A stretch of DNA of 38,778 nt, from the NCBI GenBank assembly GCA_020741775.1, contig DYYG01000029.1, positions 1-38,778 on the forward strand, given 5' to 3'. The notes beneath the pieces were generated by a model. It saw nothing but the letters and a program-made list of their open reading frames with translations. It searched no databases and had not been told where the DNA came from. The translations under genes and the position numbers were made by a program. This stretch comes from Methylorubrum populi (GTDB lineage: Bacteria > Pseudomonadota > Alphaproteobacteria > Rhizobiales > Beijerinckiaceae). Shown here one piece after another: positions 31,873 to 38,778 of this stretch (positions within the stretch are counted from its first letter, which is position 1; every line of letters starts with the position of its first letter).

Positions 31873-34242
31873 TCAAGTGGGGATGCCGGCCGTGGCGACG
31901 GTATCGCTGGCCGAGGCCGGAGGCGGCGCGGCGACCGGCGCCGCCTCGGCCCGCACGCGCGTCTTCTCGGGGTCGTAATGGGGGAACGGCACGATGGTCG
32001 CCGCGAGCCGCTTCTGGTGGCCATCGAGCTTGCCGATCTCGACCGCCCCGCCGTTTTTCGCGGCGGCGATGTCGAGGCGGGCGAGGGCGATGGTCTTGCG
32101 CAGGATCGGCGATTTCACGGCACTGGTGACCACGCCGACCTGGGCGCGCCCGGCATAGACCGGGTCGCCGTGGCCGACCGCCTCGTTGCCGGCGATGTCG
32201 AGGCCGACCAAGCGGCGATGCGGTGACGCCCGCCGCCGGTCGAGCGCCTCCTTGCCGATATACGGATCGGCTTTCGCAGCCGCCACGGCGAAGCCGATAC
32301 CGGCCTCGAACGGGTCGGTCTGGTCGCAGAACTCGTACTCGGCGAAGACGAGGCCCGCCTCGATGCGCAGCATGTCGAGGGCGGCCAGCCCCGCCGGGGT
32401 GAGGCCGTGCGGCGCTCCCGCTTCCATGATCGCGTCCCAGACCGCGACCGCCTGGGAGGGATGGCACCAGACCTCGTAGCCGAGTTCGCCGGTATAGCCG
32501 GTGCGCGAGACCACCACCGGTACGCCAGCGAGGCGGCCCACGGTGAAGCGGAACCATTTCAGCTCGGACAGGCTCGGCTGATGCGGCGGCGTCACCAGAA
32601 GGGGCGCCAGGATGTCCCGGGCTCGCGGCCCCTGAACGGAGAGATTGTGGAGCTGGTCGGTCGAGTCCTTGACCCAAGCCTTGAGGCCGTTCTGCGCGCC
32701 GAGCTGGCGCAGCCACAGGCCGACATAGGCGTCGCCGCAGATCCAGCGGAAATTGTTCGGACCGAGACGGAACAGCGTGCCGTCATCGATCATGCCGCCG
32801 TGCTCGTAGCACATCGCCGCATAGACGACTTGGCCGACCGCGAGCTTGCGCACGTCGCGGGTGAGCGCGAGCTGCATCAGGGCCTCGGCATCGGGGCCGA
32901 TCACCTCGAACTTGCGCAGGGCCGAAAGGTCCAGGACCACCGCCCGCTCGCGGCAGGCCCAATATTCCTCGATCGGTCCCGCCGAGGAGAAACAGCTCGG
33001 CAGCCAGAAGCCGCGATAATCCTCGATCTTGCGGGTCAGGGCGGCGGTGCGGGGATGGAAACCCGTCTCGCGGGTCAGGCGCGGCTCGGAATCGGGCGTC
33101 ATGCGGTGGCTCATCCCATGGGGAAAGGCACAGGCGGCGTCGTAGACGCGCACATGGATATCGGTCGGACACCACCCATTGGCCGGGTCGATGTCGTCGG
33201 CGCAGGAGGAGGTGGCGCAAACGAGGTCGGTCAGGGCCCGCAGGAGCACGTAATCGCCGGGCCGCGACCAGGGCTCGTCCATGTCGATGCGGTCGTTCGT
33301 GCCCGGAATCGTGTTGTAGAAGAAGTTGATCGCCGGCCAGCCCTTGCGCGCGTCGATGCCGTGCGGCGCCAGCACCGCGTTGAAATTGTCGGTGCAATTG
33401 GAATGGCCGGGATAGCCCATGTCTTCATAATACTTCGCCGAGCAGGCGAGCATGAAGGTGTCGTGGCGGCCGACCGTGTCCTGCACCACCTCGACGAGGG
33501 GCACCATCCGCGCATCGAAATATTTGGCATGGAGGCCGGGCTTCGGCGACGAGGTGCCCATCAGCGTGTGGGTCGTGGTGGCGTCGAGACCGAACTCGCG
33601 GCCCTGCGCCAGCTCGGCGGCATCGAAAGCCAGGAAGTCGGCGCATTGGCGCCCATCCACGTCGATGATCTGAATGTATTGTCCCGCCTTCACTGTATAG
33701 GCGCGGGCGGTCGCGGCCGTGACGCGCAGGTCCTGCAGCGGCGGGGCGAGGGGAGGGGGCGCCTGCCCGACGATCGAGGCTTTCGGCCGGATCGCGAGGT
33801 GGAGTTCCGTCGGCGGGTTCTGCGCCTCGGGTGCCATCGCCGCTCCGGGCGCGGCGAGGAGACAGAGCGAATCCCTGGCGGCGATGCCCTCCCAGGCCGC
33901 GCCGGCTGTCGTTTCGCCGTCGAGGATCACGAGCCCGGCAAGATCCGAGGGACCGATCCCGCCTGCCGCCAGGGCGGTCCGCGCCGCTGCGCCGCCGCCG
34001 ATCCCGTCGAGCAGGGCGGCGAGGTCCGGTGCCTGTCCCGCCTCCACGGGCGCGAAGGTGCCGGCCAGGGCGTAAAGCAGGCCGCTCTGCAGGCCTTCCG
34101 GGTCGGTGATCCGCAGGGCATCGCCGGCCGAGACCGCGAAGACGCAGCCTTGGCCGCCGGGCACGCGGATCGCGCGCTCCCGCGGGGAGAGGGCGGTTCC
34201 GCCCTCCGGCCGCAGGGCAGGCTGAAACCAGACCTGATTCAT
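31873..34242 (-). CDS. tdm: Trimethylamine N-oxide demethylase (aldolase), DUF1989 + GcvT fusion
   Basis: A 789-residue cytoplasmic fusion with the architecture of Tdm, which cleaves TMAO to dimethylamine and formaldehyde. Residues about 165-370 are the DUF1989 part: QYIQIIDVDGRQCADFLAFD, THTLMGTSSPKPGLHAKYFD, DMGYPGHSNCTDNFN, and LVCATSSCADDIDPANGW, whose cysteines are candidates for the metal site. From about 380 on it is a GcvT-type folate-binding domain: FWLPSCFSSAGPIEEYWACR, DLSALRKFEVIGPDAE, CYEHGGMIDDGTLFRLG with the folate-binding Asp, and VVSRTGYTGELGYEVW. In this family the second domain is thought to capture formaldehyde on tetrahydrofolate. Length is close to characterised Tdm (about 770). 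It is 39 bp behind tmm in the same operon, which makes the call firm. Confidence 0.92.
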   Translation of the reverse strand: MNQVWFQPALRPEGGTALSPRERAIRVPGGQGCVFAVSAGDALRITDPEGLQSGLLYALAGTFAPVEAGQAPDLAALLDGIGGGAAARTALAAGGIGPSDLAGLVILDGETTAGAAWEGIAARDSLCLLAAPGAAMAPEAQNPPTELHLAIRPKASIVGQAPPPLAPPLQDLRVTAATARAYTVKAGQYIQIIDVDGRQCADFLAFDAAELAQGREFGLDATTTHTLMGTSSPKPGLHAKYFDARMVPLVEVVQDTVGRHDTFMLACSAKYYEDMGYPGHSNCTDNFNAVLAPHGIDARKGWPAINFFYNTIPGTNDRIDMDEPWSRPGDYVLLRALTDLVCATSSCADDIDPANGWCPTDIHVRVYDAACAFPHGMSHRMTPDSEPRLTRETGFHPRTAALTRKIEDYRGFWLPSCFSSAGPIEEYWACRERAVVLDLSALRKFEVIGPDAEALMQLALTRDVRKLAVGQVVYAAMCYEHGGMIDDGTLFRLGPNNFRWICGDAYVGLWLRQLGAQNGLKAWVKDSTDQLHNLSVQGPRARDILAPLLVTPPHQPSLSELKWFRFTVGRLAGVPVVVSRTGYTGELGYEVWCHPSQAVAVWDAIMEAGAPHGLTPAGLAALDMLRIEAGLVFAEYEFCDQTDPFEAGIGFAVAAAKADPYIGKEALDRRRASPHRRLVGLDIAGNEAVGHGDPVYAGRAQVGVVTSAVKSPILRKTIALARLDIAAAKNGGAVEIGKLDGHQKRLAATIVPFPHYDPEKTRVRAEAAPVAAPPPASASDTVATAGIPT

Positions 34243-34281
34243 GGCACCCCTCTCCGCGGGATCGGTTCTCGACGGGGCGGC

Positions 34282-35637
34282 CTACTCGGCGGCCTGGGGC
34301 AGGCCCATGAAGGCGGGAAGCGAATCGTCCAGGGCCTTCATCCACGTAGTGTGATGGCCCGGCGACATCGTGCCGGTGATGGTCGAGGGGTAGGACCGGT
34401 CGCGATAGGTCAGGATGCCTTCCATCTTGTGGTGCTCCCATTCCTTGAACAGGGCCGCCACCTTGTCGACGTCGAGATGCGGGTAATCGGTCGCGGCGAG
34501 CAGCTCGCGCACGTACTCGGTCTGGAAGTCGATCGCCTCGAACGGGTTGGTCAGGGCATCCTGGTCAGCCAGCCATTTGGCGATGTCGGCGGCCTGCTCC
34601 TCGCGGCTCGGCAGCTCGAACTTGCCCATGATCCAGTCGCGGGCGTACCAGGCCTGCGCATCGAACATGTTGAAGGTGTAATACTGATCCTGCATGCCGA
34701 GATAGATCAGCTTCGGATTGTCCTGCCAGAAGATGCCCTTGTAGAGACCGGCGGGGTAGAGGCAGTTCTTGGTCTTGAGCCGCAGGGAATCCGGCAGGAA
34801 CGGATAGCTGTGCTGGTAGCCGGTGCAGAAGATCACCGCATCGACCTCGGCCGAGGAGCCGTCCTTGAAGTGGGCGACCTTGCCGGTGAACTTGGTCAGG
34901 AGCGGCCGTTCCTCGAAGCCGGCGGGCCAATCGAAGCCCATCGGCTTGGTGCGGTAGCTGAACACGATCGATTTCGCGCCGTACTTGATGCACTGCGTGC
35001 CGATATCCTCGGCCGAGTAGCTCGACCCCACCATGAGGATCCGCTTGCCGGCGAACTCGTCCGCCACGCGGAAATCGTGGGCGTGCATGACCCGGCCGGG
35101 GAACTGCTCGATGCCCTCGAATGACGGGACGTTGGGAACCGAGAAATGGCCGTTGGCGACGACGACGACATCGAACTCGTCCGTCTGGTGCTCGTCCTTG
35201 ATCAGGTCCTTGGCCGTGACCGTGAATTTGCCGGTCTCCTCGGAATAGGAGACCCAGCGCACCGGGGTGCAGAAGCGGATGTATTTCCGCACGTCGCTGC
35301 GTTCGACCCGGCCGGCGATGTAATCGTGCAGCACGGCCCGGGGCGGGTAGGACGGAATCGGCCGGCCGAAATGCTCCTCGAAGGAGTAATCGGCGAATTC
35401 CAGGCACTCCTTCGGACCGTTCGACCACAGGTAACGGTACATGCTGCCGTGGACCGGCTCACCGTTCTCGTCGAGGCCGGTGCGCCACGTGTAGTTCCAC
35501 AATCCGCCCCAGTTCGATTGCTTCTCGTAGCAGACGAGGTCCGGCACCTCGGCGCCGGCCCGGCGGGCGGCCTCGAAGGCCCGCAGCTGCGCCAGCCCGC
35601 TCGGGCCCGCGCCGATGATCGCGACACGCTTGGTCAT
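34282..35637 (-). CDS. tmm: Trimethylamine monooxygenase (flavin-containing)
   Basis: A 451-residue FAD- and NADPH-dependent monooxygenase that converts trimethylamine to TMAO; characterised Tmm enzymes also oxidise dimethyl sulfide. Motifs are the FAD site GAGPSG (9-14), the FMO signature [11 protein letters not shown] (179-189), the NADPH site [10 protein letters not shown] (204-213), and [11 protein letters not shown]. Stretches that mark Tmm rather than other FMOs are [50 protein letters not shown] and the ending [17 protein letters not shown]. It lies between the GcvT-like gene (35 bp) and tdm (39 bp) in one minus-strand operon. This and tdm together give the aerobic TMA to dimethylamine route. 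Confidence 0.95.
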   Translation of the reverse strand: MTKRVAIIGAGPSGLAQLRAFEAARRAGAEVPDLVCYEKQSNWGGLWNYTWRTGLDENGEPVHGSMYRYLWSNGPKECLEFADYSFEEHFGRPIPSYPPRAVLHDYIAGRVERSDVRKYIRFCTPVRWVSYSEETGKFTVTAKDLIKDEHQTDEFDVVVVANGHFSVPNVPSFEGIEQFPGRVMHAHDFRVADEFAGKRILMVGSSYSAEDIGTQCIKYGAKSIVFSYRTKPMGFDWPAGFEERPLLTKFTGKVAHFKDGSSAEVDAVIFCTGYQHSYPFLPDSLRLKTKNCLYPAGLYKGIFWQDNPKLIYLGMQDQYYTFNMFDAQAWYARDWIMGKFELPSREEQAADIAKWLADQDALTNPFEAIDFQTEYVRELLAATDYPHLDVDKVAALFKEWEHHKMEGILTYRDRSYPSTITGTMSPGHHTTWMKALDDSLPAFMGLPQAAE

Positions 35638-35672
35638 GATGGGCTCCCTCGGAAATCGGCTGAAGGACGGGA

Positions 35673-36803
35673 TCAGGCGCGCTCGTCGAGCGGATGCGTG
35701 CGCAGGCGCATCGGGTCGTAGAAGGGCGTGCGCACCACATTGGCCGCGAGATTGCCCTTGTCGGTGCGGATCTCGACGGCGGTGCCGAGGGAAGCGAGCT
35801 CCGGCGGCAGGTGGGCGAGGCCGAGCGACTTCATCAGGTGGCGGCTATAGGTCGAGCTGTTGAGGGTGCCGACCTCACGGCCCTCGTAGAAGATCCGGGA
35901 GCCGGGGGGCACCGCCTCGTCGTCGAGGACCTCCAGGCCGACCTGGCGGAAGCGGATCTCGTTGCGCCGCCGCTCCAGGGCAGCCTTGCCGCGGAAATCC
36001 GGCTTGCTGAGATCGACCGTCCAGTCGGCGCCGACCTCCCAGGGGGTCGTGTCGGGCTGCGGCATGTCGAAGGGGAAGAACAGCAGCGCGCCTTCGACGC
36101 GCACGATGTCGAGGCAGGCCCAGGAGGCGGCGCAGATGCCGAAGGGCCGGCCCGCTTCCATGATCGCGTCCCAGATCGCCACCGCGTCCTTGGCGGCGCA
36201 GAACACCTCGTAGCCGCGCTCGGCGGAATAGCCGCCGCGGGCGAGCGACACGTCGTAGCCGAACAGCGTCGTGCGGGCGTGCCGGAAGTATTTGAGGCCG
36301 GCGAGATCGAGGGGGGTGTGGGGCTTCAGGATGTCGAGGGCGAGCGGTCCCTGGAGCGAGAGGATGTGGACGTCGTCGTCCTTGGCGACCGTCACGTTCC
36401 GTCCCTCGGTGAAGAGCGGCAACGCCTCCTCCAGGCTGCCGCCGCCATGGGAGAGGCGGAAATCCTGCGGCCCGTCGCGATAGACGAGCACGTCGTCGAT
36501 CAGGGAGCCTTCGTCGTCGACGATGTTGCTGATCGCGGATTCGCCGGGCTTCAGCCCGGAGACGTCGCTCGTCAGCATGGCGTTGAGCATCGCCTCGGCA
36601 TCGGGGCCGGAGACGTTGACGAGGCGCAGGCCGGTGACGTCGAACAGGCCGGCCCGGGAGCGGACGATGGTCGTCTCCTCGTAGGGATCGGTCGCGTAGG
36701 TCTGCGGAATCGGCATTCCGTTCCATTCCGCGTCGAGCTTCGAGCCCAGTGCGAGATGGCGCTCGTTGAGGGCGGATTGGCGGGGGAAGTCCGTGTAGCT
36801 CAT
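35673..36803 (-). CDS. GcvT-family folate-dependent aminomethyltransferase-like protein
   Basis: A 376-residue protein of the glycine-cleavage T-protein family. It has [20 protein letters not shown], the folate-binding [34 protein letters not shown], and [22 protein letters not shown] short C-terminal GcvT domain ([22 protein letters not shown]) follows. No GcvH or GcvP gene is near, so it is not part of a normal glycine-cleavage operon. It is the first gene of the operon with tmm and tdm, which indicates a role in methylated-amine use, such as taking the one-carbon unit from dimethylamine or passing formaldehyde to tetrahydrofolate. That role is inferred. The ATG at 36803 has AAGGG eight bases upstream; the longer frame to 37412 runs over the divergent regulator. 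Confidence 0.82.
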   Translation of the reverse strand: MSYTDFPRQSALNERHLALGSKLDAEWNGMPIPQTYATDPYEETTIVRSRAGLFDVTGLRLVNVSGPDAEAMLNAMLTSDVSGLKPGESAISNIVDDEGSLIDDVLVYRDGPQDFRLSHGGGSLEEALPLFTEGRNVTVAKDDDVHILSLQGPLALDILKPHTPLDLAGLKYFRHARTTLFGYDVSLARGGYSAERGYEVFCAAKDAVAIWDAIMEAGRPFGICAASWACLDIVRVEGALLFFPFDMPQPDTTPWEVGADWTVDLSKPDFRGKAALERRRNEIRFRQVGLEVLDDEAVPPGSRIFYEGREVGTLNSSTYSRHLMKSLGLAHLPPELASLGTAVEIRTDKGNLAANVVRTPFYDPMRLRTHPLDERA

Positions 36804-37182
36804 GACATCTGCCCTTCTCTCGCGGAGTGTTCCGACCGGATGGAAGGCGCGGCCCGCGCCGGATCGGGTCGTCGGACGGTCCCCGCGGCCCGGATCGAGG
36901 AGCCGTGGGGGCGGAGGGCGAGGATGATTTTGCCTGCCTCGCCAGAATTGTTCTTGCAGAGAAATTTTTAGACCCGGCCCAAAGCGCCGGGCAATGGTGA
37001 CTGTTGGCACCATCGCCGCCGCGCCCCCTGCCGAAATCAGGTGAGAGACCCGGTCAGAACGGCCGGGGACGACGCATCTCCGCACGATCCTTGCCTTCGG
37101 AAGATCCTTGCGTCCGGGGCCGTGAGCAAAGAAAACTGTTCGGCCGAAGAGAATCGGGACGCGCGAAGAGAGGCCTGTACAG
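36804..37182. promoter_or_regulatory. Divergent promoter region of the methylamine operon and LuxR gene
   Basis: A 379-bp region between back-to-back genes. It contains AGAA-N3-TTCT (36944-36954) at the start of a small AT-rich patch (36944-36971), a hairpin CCCGGC/GCCGGG (36973-36991), and ATGGTG-N8-CACCAT (36994-37013). These closely spaced symmetric sequences are candidates for the LuxR-type regulator's site and for promoter elements. I see no clear sigma-54 element. Confidence 0.45.
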
Positions 37183-38310
37183 GTGCTGTCATTGCCTTCC
37201 GCGACCATGGGAGCCGACTCCGCCGATCTGCTGCGGCAGGTCTCCTCCCCCGTCAGCGACGACGCGCAGATTTCCGAGACGGTCCGGCTGACGGATGCCG
37301 CGTGGTTCACGCAGCTCGGCGAGGTCGCCGCCTCGATCGGGTCGGACAGCTTCCACCGCAAGCTGCTCCGTCTCGCCGGGCTCTGTATCCGGCACGATTC
37401 GAGCTGGATCATCCGCTATTCGCGGGTCGCGCCGCCGGATGTGCTCTACACGTCGGGTGTGCCGGCGGAGATCGTCGCCTTCTACGATGAGAAGGGGCAA
37501 TATCTCGATCCGTTCTCGGCCCGTTGGCGGCGCACCGGGCGGCCGGGGGTTCTGACCCTGTCCGAGATCGCCAACGAGAGCCCCGAATCGATCCTCTACA
37601 CCGAGATCTTCACGCCGGCGGCCAACATTTCCGACGAGATCGGGATGTTCTTCTCCACCGTCGGGCATTGCTGTTTCGGCCTGTTCCTCGAGCGCGAGCA
37701 GGGCCGCTTCTCGAAGGCCGATATCGAGCGGGTGAAGCTGATCTTCCCGGCGTTGGAAGGCTATCACCGCAGCCATCTCGGGCAGCTGTTCAACCACCTG
37801 CGCTACACCGGCGGGGCCGAGAGCGGCGGCCTCGTCAGTCGCCCGACCCTGATCCGCGACCGGCACGGCATGGAGGTGTTCTCGAACGCCTCCTGGCGGG
37901 AGGCGGTGGCGACGGATGCCTCGATCCTGCCCCTGACCGAAGCGCTCGGCGGGCTGGAGGAGCTGACGACGCTGCAGGGCGAGGCGTTCGTGCTGAAGAC
38001 CGAGCCGTTCGACCGGAACTTCCCCCTGGCCCCCGGCGGCCGGATCTTCACCCTGGAGCCCAGGACCGCGGCGCCGGAGAATTCGGTCGATCACCGGGCC
38101 GCCGCGGCGATCCTCCAGGCGCTCACGCCGCGGGAGCGCGACATCCTCACCCTGACCATGAAGGGGCAGGCGACCGGGCAGATCGCCCAGGCGCTGGCGA
38201 TCAGCAAGGGCACGATCAAGAACTGCAAGCTGCGGATCTACCGCAAGGCCGAGGTCTCGTCCGAGCGCGACCTCGTGAAGAGGTTCAGCCCGTTCTTCCC
38301 CTCGGCCTGA
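37183..38310 (+). CDS. LuxR-type transcriptional regulator
   Basis: A 375-residue regulator with a C-terminal LuxR-type helix-turn-helix (LTPRERDILTLTMKGQATGQ, then IAQALAISKGTIKNCKLRIY, residues about 305-355). The usual TVK.H recognition-helix pattern reads TIKNCKL here. The N-terminal 280 residues contain no phosphoacceptor receiver domain and no autoinducer-binding motif that I recognise; a GAF/PAS-like sensor is likely (DSSWIIRYSRVAPPDVLY, FSTVGHCCFGLFLERE with a Cys-Cys pair). The GTG at 37183 has GAGAGG about nine bases upstream and is preferred over the ATG at 37207. It is divergent from the GcvT-tmm-tdm operon and most likely controls it. Confidence 0.85.
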   Translation: MLSLPSATMGADSADLLRQVSSPVSDDAQISETVRLTDAAWFTQLGEVAASIGSDSFHRKLLRLAGLCIRHDSSWIIRYSRVAPPDVLYTSGVPAEIVAFYDEKGQYLDPFSARWRRTGRPGVLTLSEIANESPESILYTEIFTPAANISDEIGMFFSTVGHCCFGLFLEREQGRFSKADIERVKLIFPALEGYHRSHLGQLFNHLRYTGGAESGGLVSRPTLIRDRHGMEVFSNASWREAVATDASILPLTEALGGLEELTTLQGEAFVLKTEPFDRNFPLAPGGRIFTLEPRTAAPENSVDHRAAAAILQALTPRERDILTLTMKGQATGQIAQALAISKGTIKNCKLRIYRKAEVSSERDLVKRFSPFFPSA

Positions 38311-38333
38311 CGCGGCGGCCACGCGTCGTGACG

Positions 38334-38369
38334 GAAAAAGCCCGGCGCGGGAGGTCCCCGCGCCGGGCT
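38334..38369 (-). terminator. Strong intrinsic terminator for the permease gene
   Basis: AGCCCGGCGCGGG (38339-38351) pairs perfectly with CCCGCGCCGGGCT (38357-38369) around a 5-nt loop. On the minus strand the hairpin is followed directly by a run of five T (38335-38339, the last shared with the stem), 22 bases after the permease stop. It also lies 28 bases after the end of the plus-strand LuxR gene and can stop that transcript as well. Confidence 0.9.
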
Positions 38370-38391
38370 GTGCGGACAGCCTAACCCGTTC

Positions 38392-38778
38392 TCAGAGCGT
38401 GAAGATCCAGTTCGAGATCAGCAGCACCACCACGCCGGCCACCAGGGTGAGGTAGGGCAGAATGCCGGCCCGCTTCACGGTCCTGGCCCCCTCCGGACCG
38501 ACATGGAGATCCTCGAAGGTCTCGTGCGGGAACTTGCCACCATCCTGCACATAGTGCCGGAACAGGAAGACCGGGATGATCAGGGCGGCGGTGATGAGGC
38601 CGGCCCAGAGCGCCACCGGGTTCCACACCTTCGCGCCCGCGCCCATGAAGACGACGTTCACGAAGGCGAAGAGCGCGCCCAGCGCCAGCACGAAGGTCGG
38701 CGCCCGGTAGGGGCGGGGCACGTCCGCCGAGTCGATGCGGTGGATCCAGGCCGAGTGCAGGTTGAGGAAGTTGAAGAT
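38392..38778 (-). CDS. APC-family amino acid/amine permease, C-terminal part
   Basis: The minus-strand frame is open from the window edge to a TGA at 38392, giving about 128 C-terminal residues of a larger membrane protein; the start is outside. It reads IFNFLNLHSAWIHRID, then VPRPYRAPTFVLALGALFAF, where the RPYRAP motif before the last helices is typical of APC-superfamily permeases. Three hydrophobic segments follow, ending in LVAGVVVLLISNWIFTL. A GTG at 38721 within the frame is not the real start. The family carries amino acids or amines. Its place beyond the tmm/tdm regulator leaves open a link to methylated-amine transport, but it is transcribed towards that gene from a separate promoter. 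Confidence 0.8.
   Translation of the reverse strand: MFNFLNLHSAWIHRIDSADVPRPYRAPTFVLALGALFAFVNVVFMGAGAKVWNPVALWAGLITAALIIPVFLFRHYVQDGGKFPHETFEDLHVGPEGARTVKRAGILPYLTLVAGVVVLLISNWIFTL

Noticed and set aside
31873..34242. Calling this gene an ordinary glycine-cleavage T-protein
   Set aside because: The large DUF1989 part before the GcvT domain and the adjoining tmm gene identify it as a TMAO demethylase.
32407..35124. 905-codon plus-strand frame opposite tdm and tmm
   Set aside because: Antisense shadow; tdm and tmm on the minus strand carry full family motifs along the whole stretch.
37001..37030. Sigma-54 promoter near TGGCACC before the LuxR gene
   Set aside because: The TGGCAC half is present but no TTGC element follows at the required spacing.

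Overview
The window looks like chromosome of a GC-rich alphaproteobacterium of the Hyphomicrobiales, most likely a Methylobacterium/Methylorubrum-type methylotroph. This rests on the high GC content, an IalB-family protein, a usg homologue, a stable 106-bp dispersed hairpin repeat, and a trimethylamine monooxygenase / TMAO demethylase pair. The genus is an inference.

Layout. 1-5 kb: the end of an IalB-family gene, a decayed IS3-type transposase, a NAD-dependent reductase/epimerase, and an ECF41-type sigma factor next to an NmrA-like SDR. 5-10.4 kb: a C4-dicarboxylate carrier (DctA), a LysR regulator, and a divergent three-gene operon coding for a LeuC/LeuD-type dehydratase and a haloacetate-dehalogenase-like hydrolase. 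10.6-11.5 kb: a small hypothetical gene, tRNA-Arg(CCG) and the 3' end of a second, broken tRNA. 11.5-17 kb (minus strand): a sugar-type ABC importer (Tat-exported binding protein, double ATPase, permease) ending in a flavin-dependent NtaA-like monooxygenase. 17.5-20 kb: groES-groEL (GroEL without the GGM tail) and usg. 20-24.6 kb (minus): a tauABC/ssuABC-like importer co-transcribed with the two subunits of an aconitase X dehydratase. 25.4-30.4 kb (plus): a complete branched-chain-amino-acid-type ABC importer (livG-H-M-K-F order). 30.5-38.3 kb: a TorF-family porin, tdm, tmm and a GcvT-like folate enzyme on the minus strand, with a LuxR-type regulator divergent from them. The window ends inside an APC-family permease gene.

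How it works together. Most of the window is a row of self-contained catabolic modules, each pairing a transporter or regulator with one or two enzymes. The best understood is the 31-38 kb block. Tmm oxidises trimethylamine to TMAO, and Tdm (DUF1989 + GcvT domains) splits TMAO to dimethylamine and formaldehyde, which a methylotroph can assimilate or oxidise. The neighbouring TorF-type porin and Liv-type importer are plausible uptake parts. The three other modules (LeuCD + dehalogenase-like hydrolase; ABC + NtaA-like monooxygenase; ABC + aconitase X) have clear enzyme families but unknown substrates. They are the best places to look for undescribed pathways.
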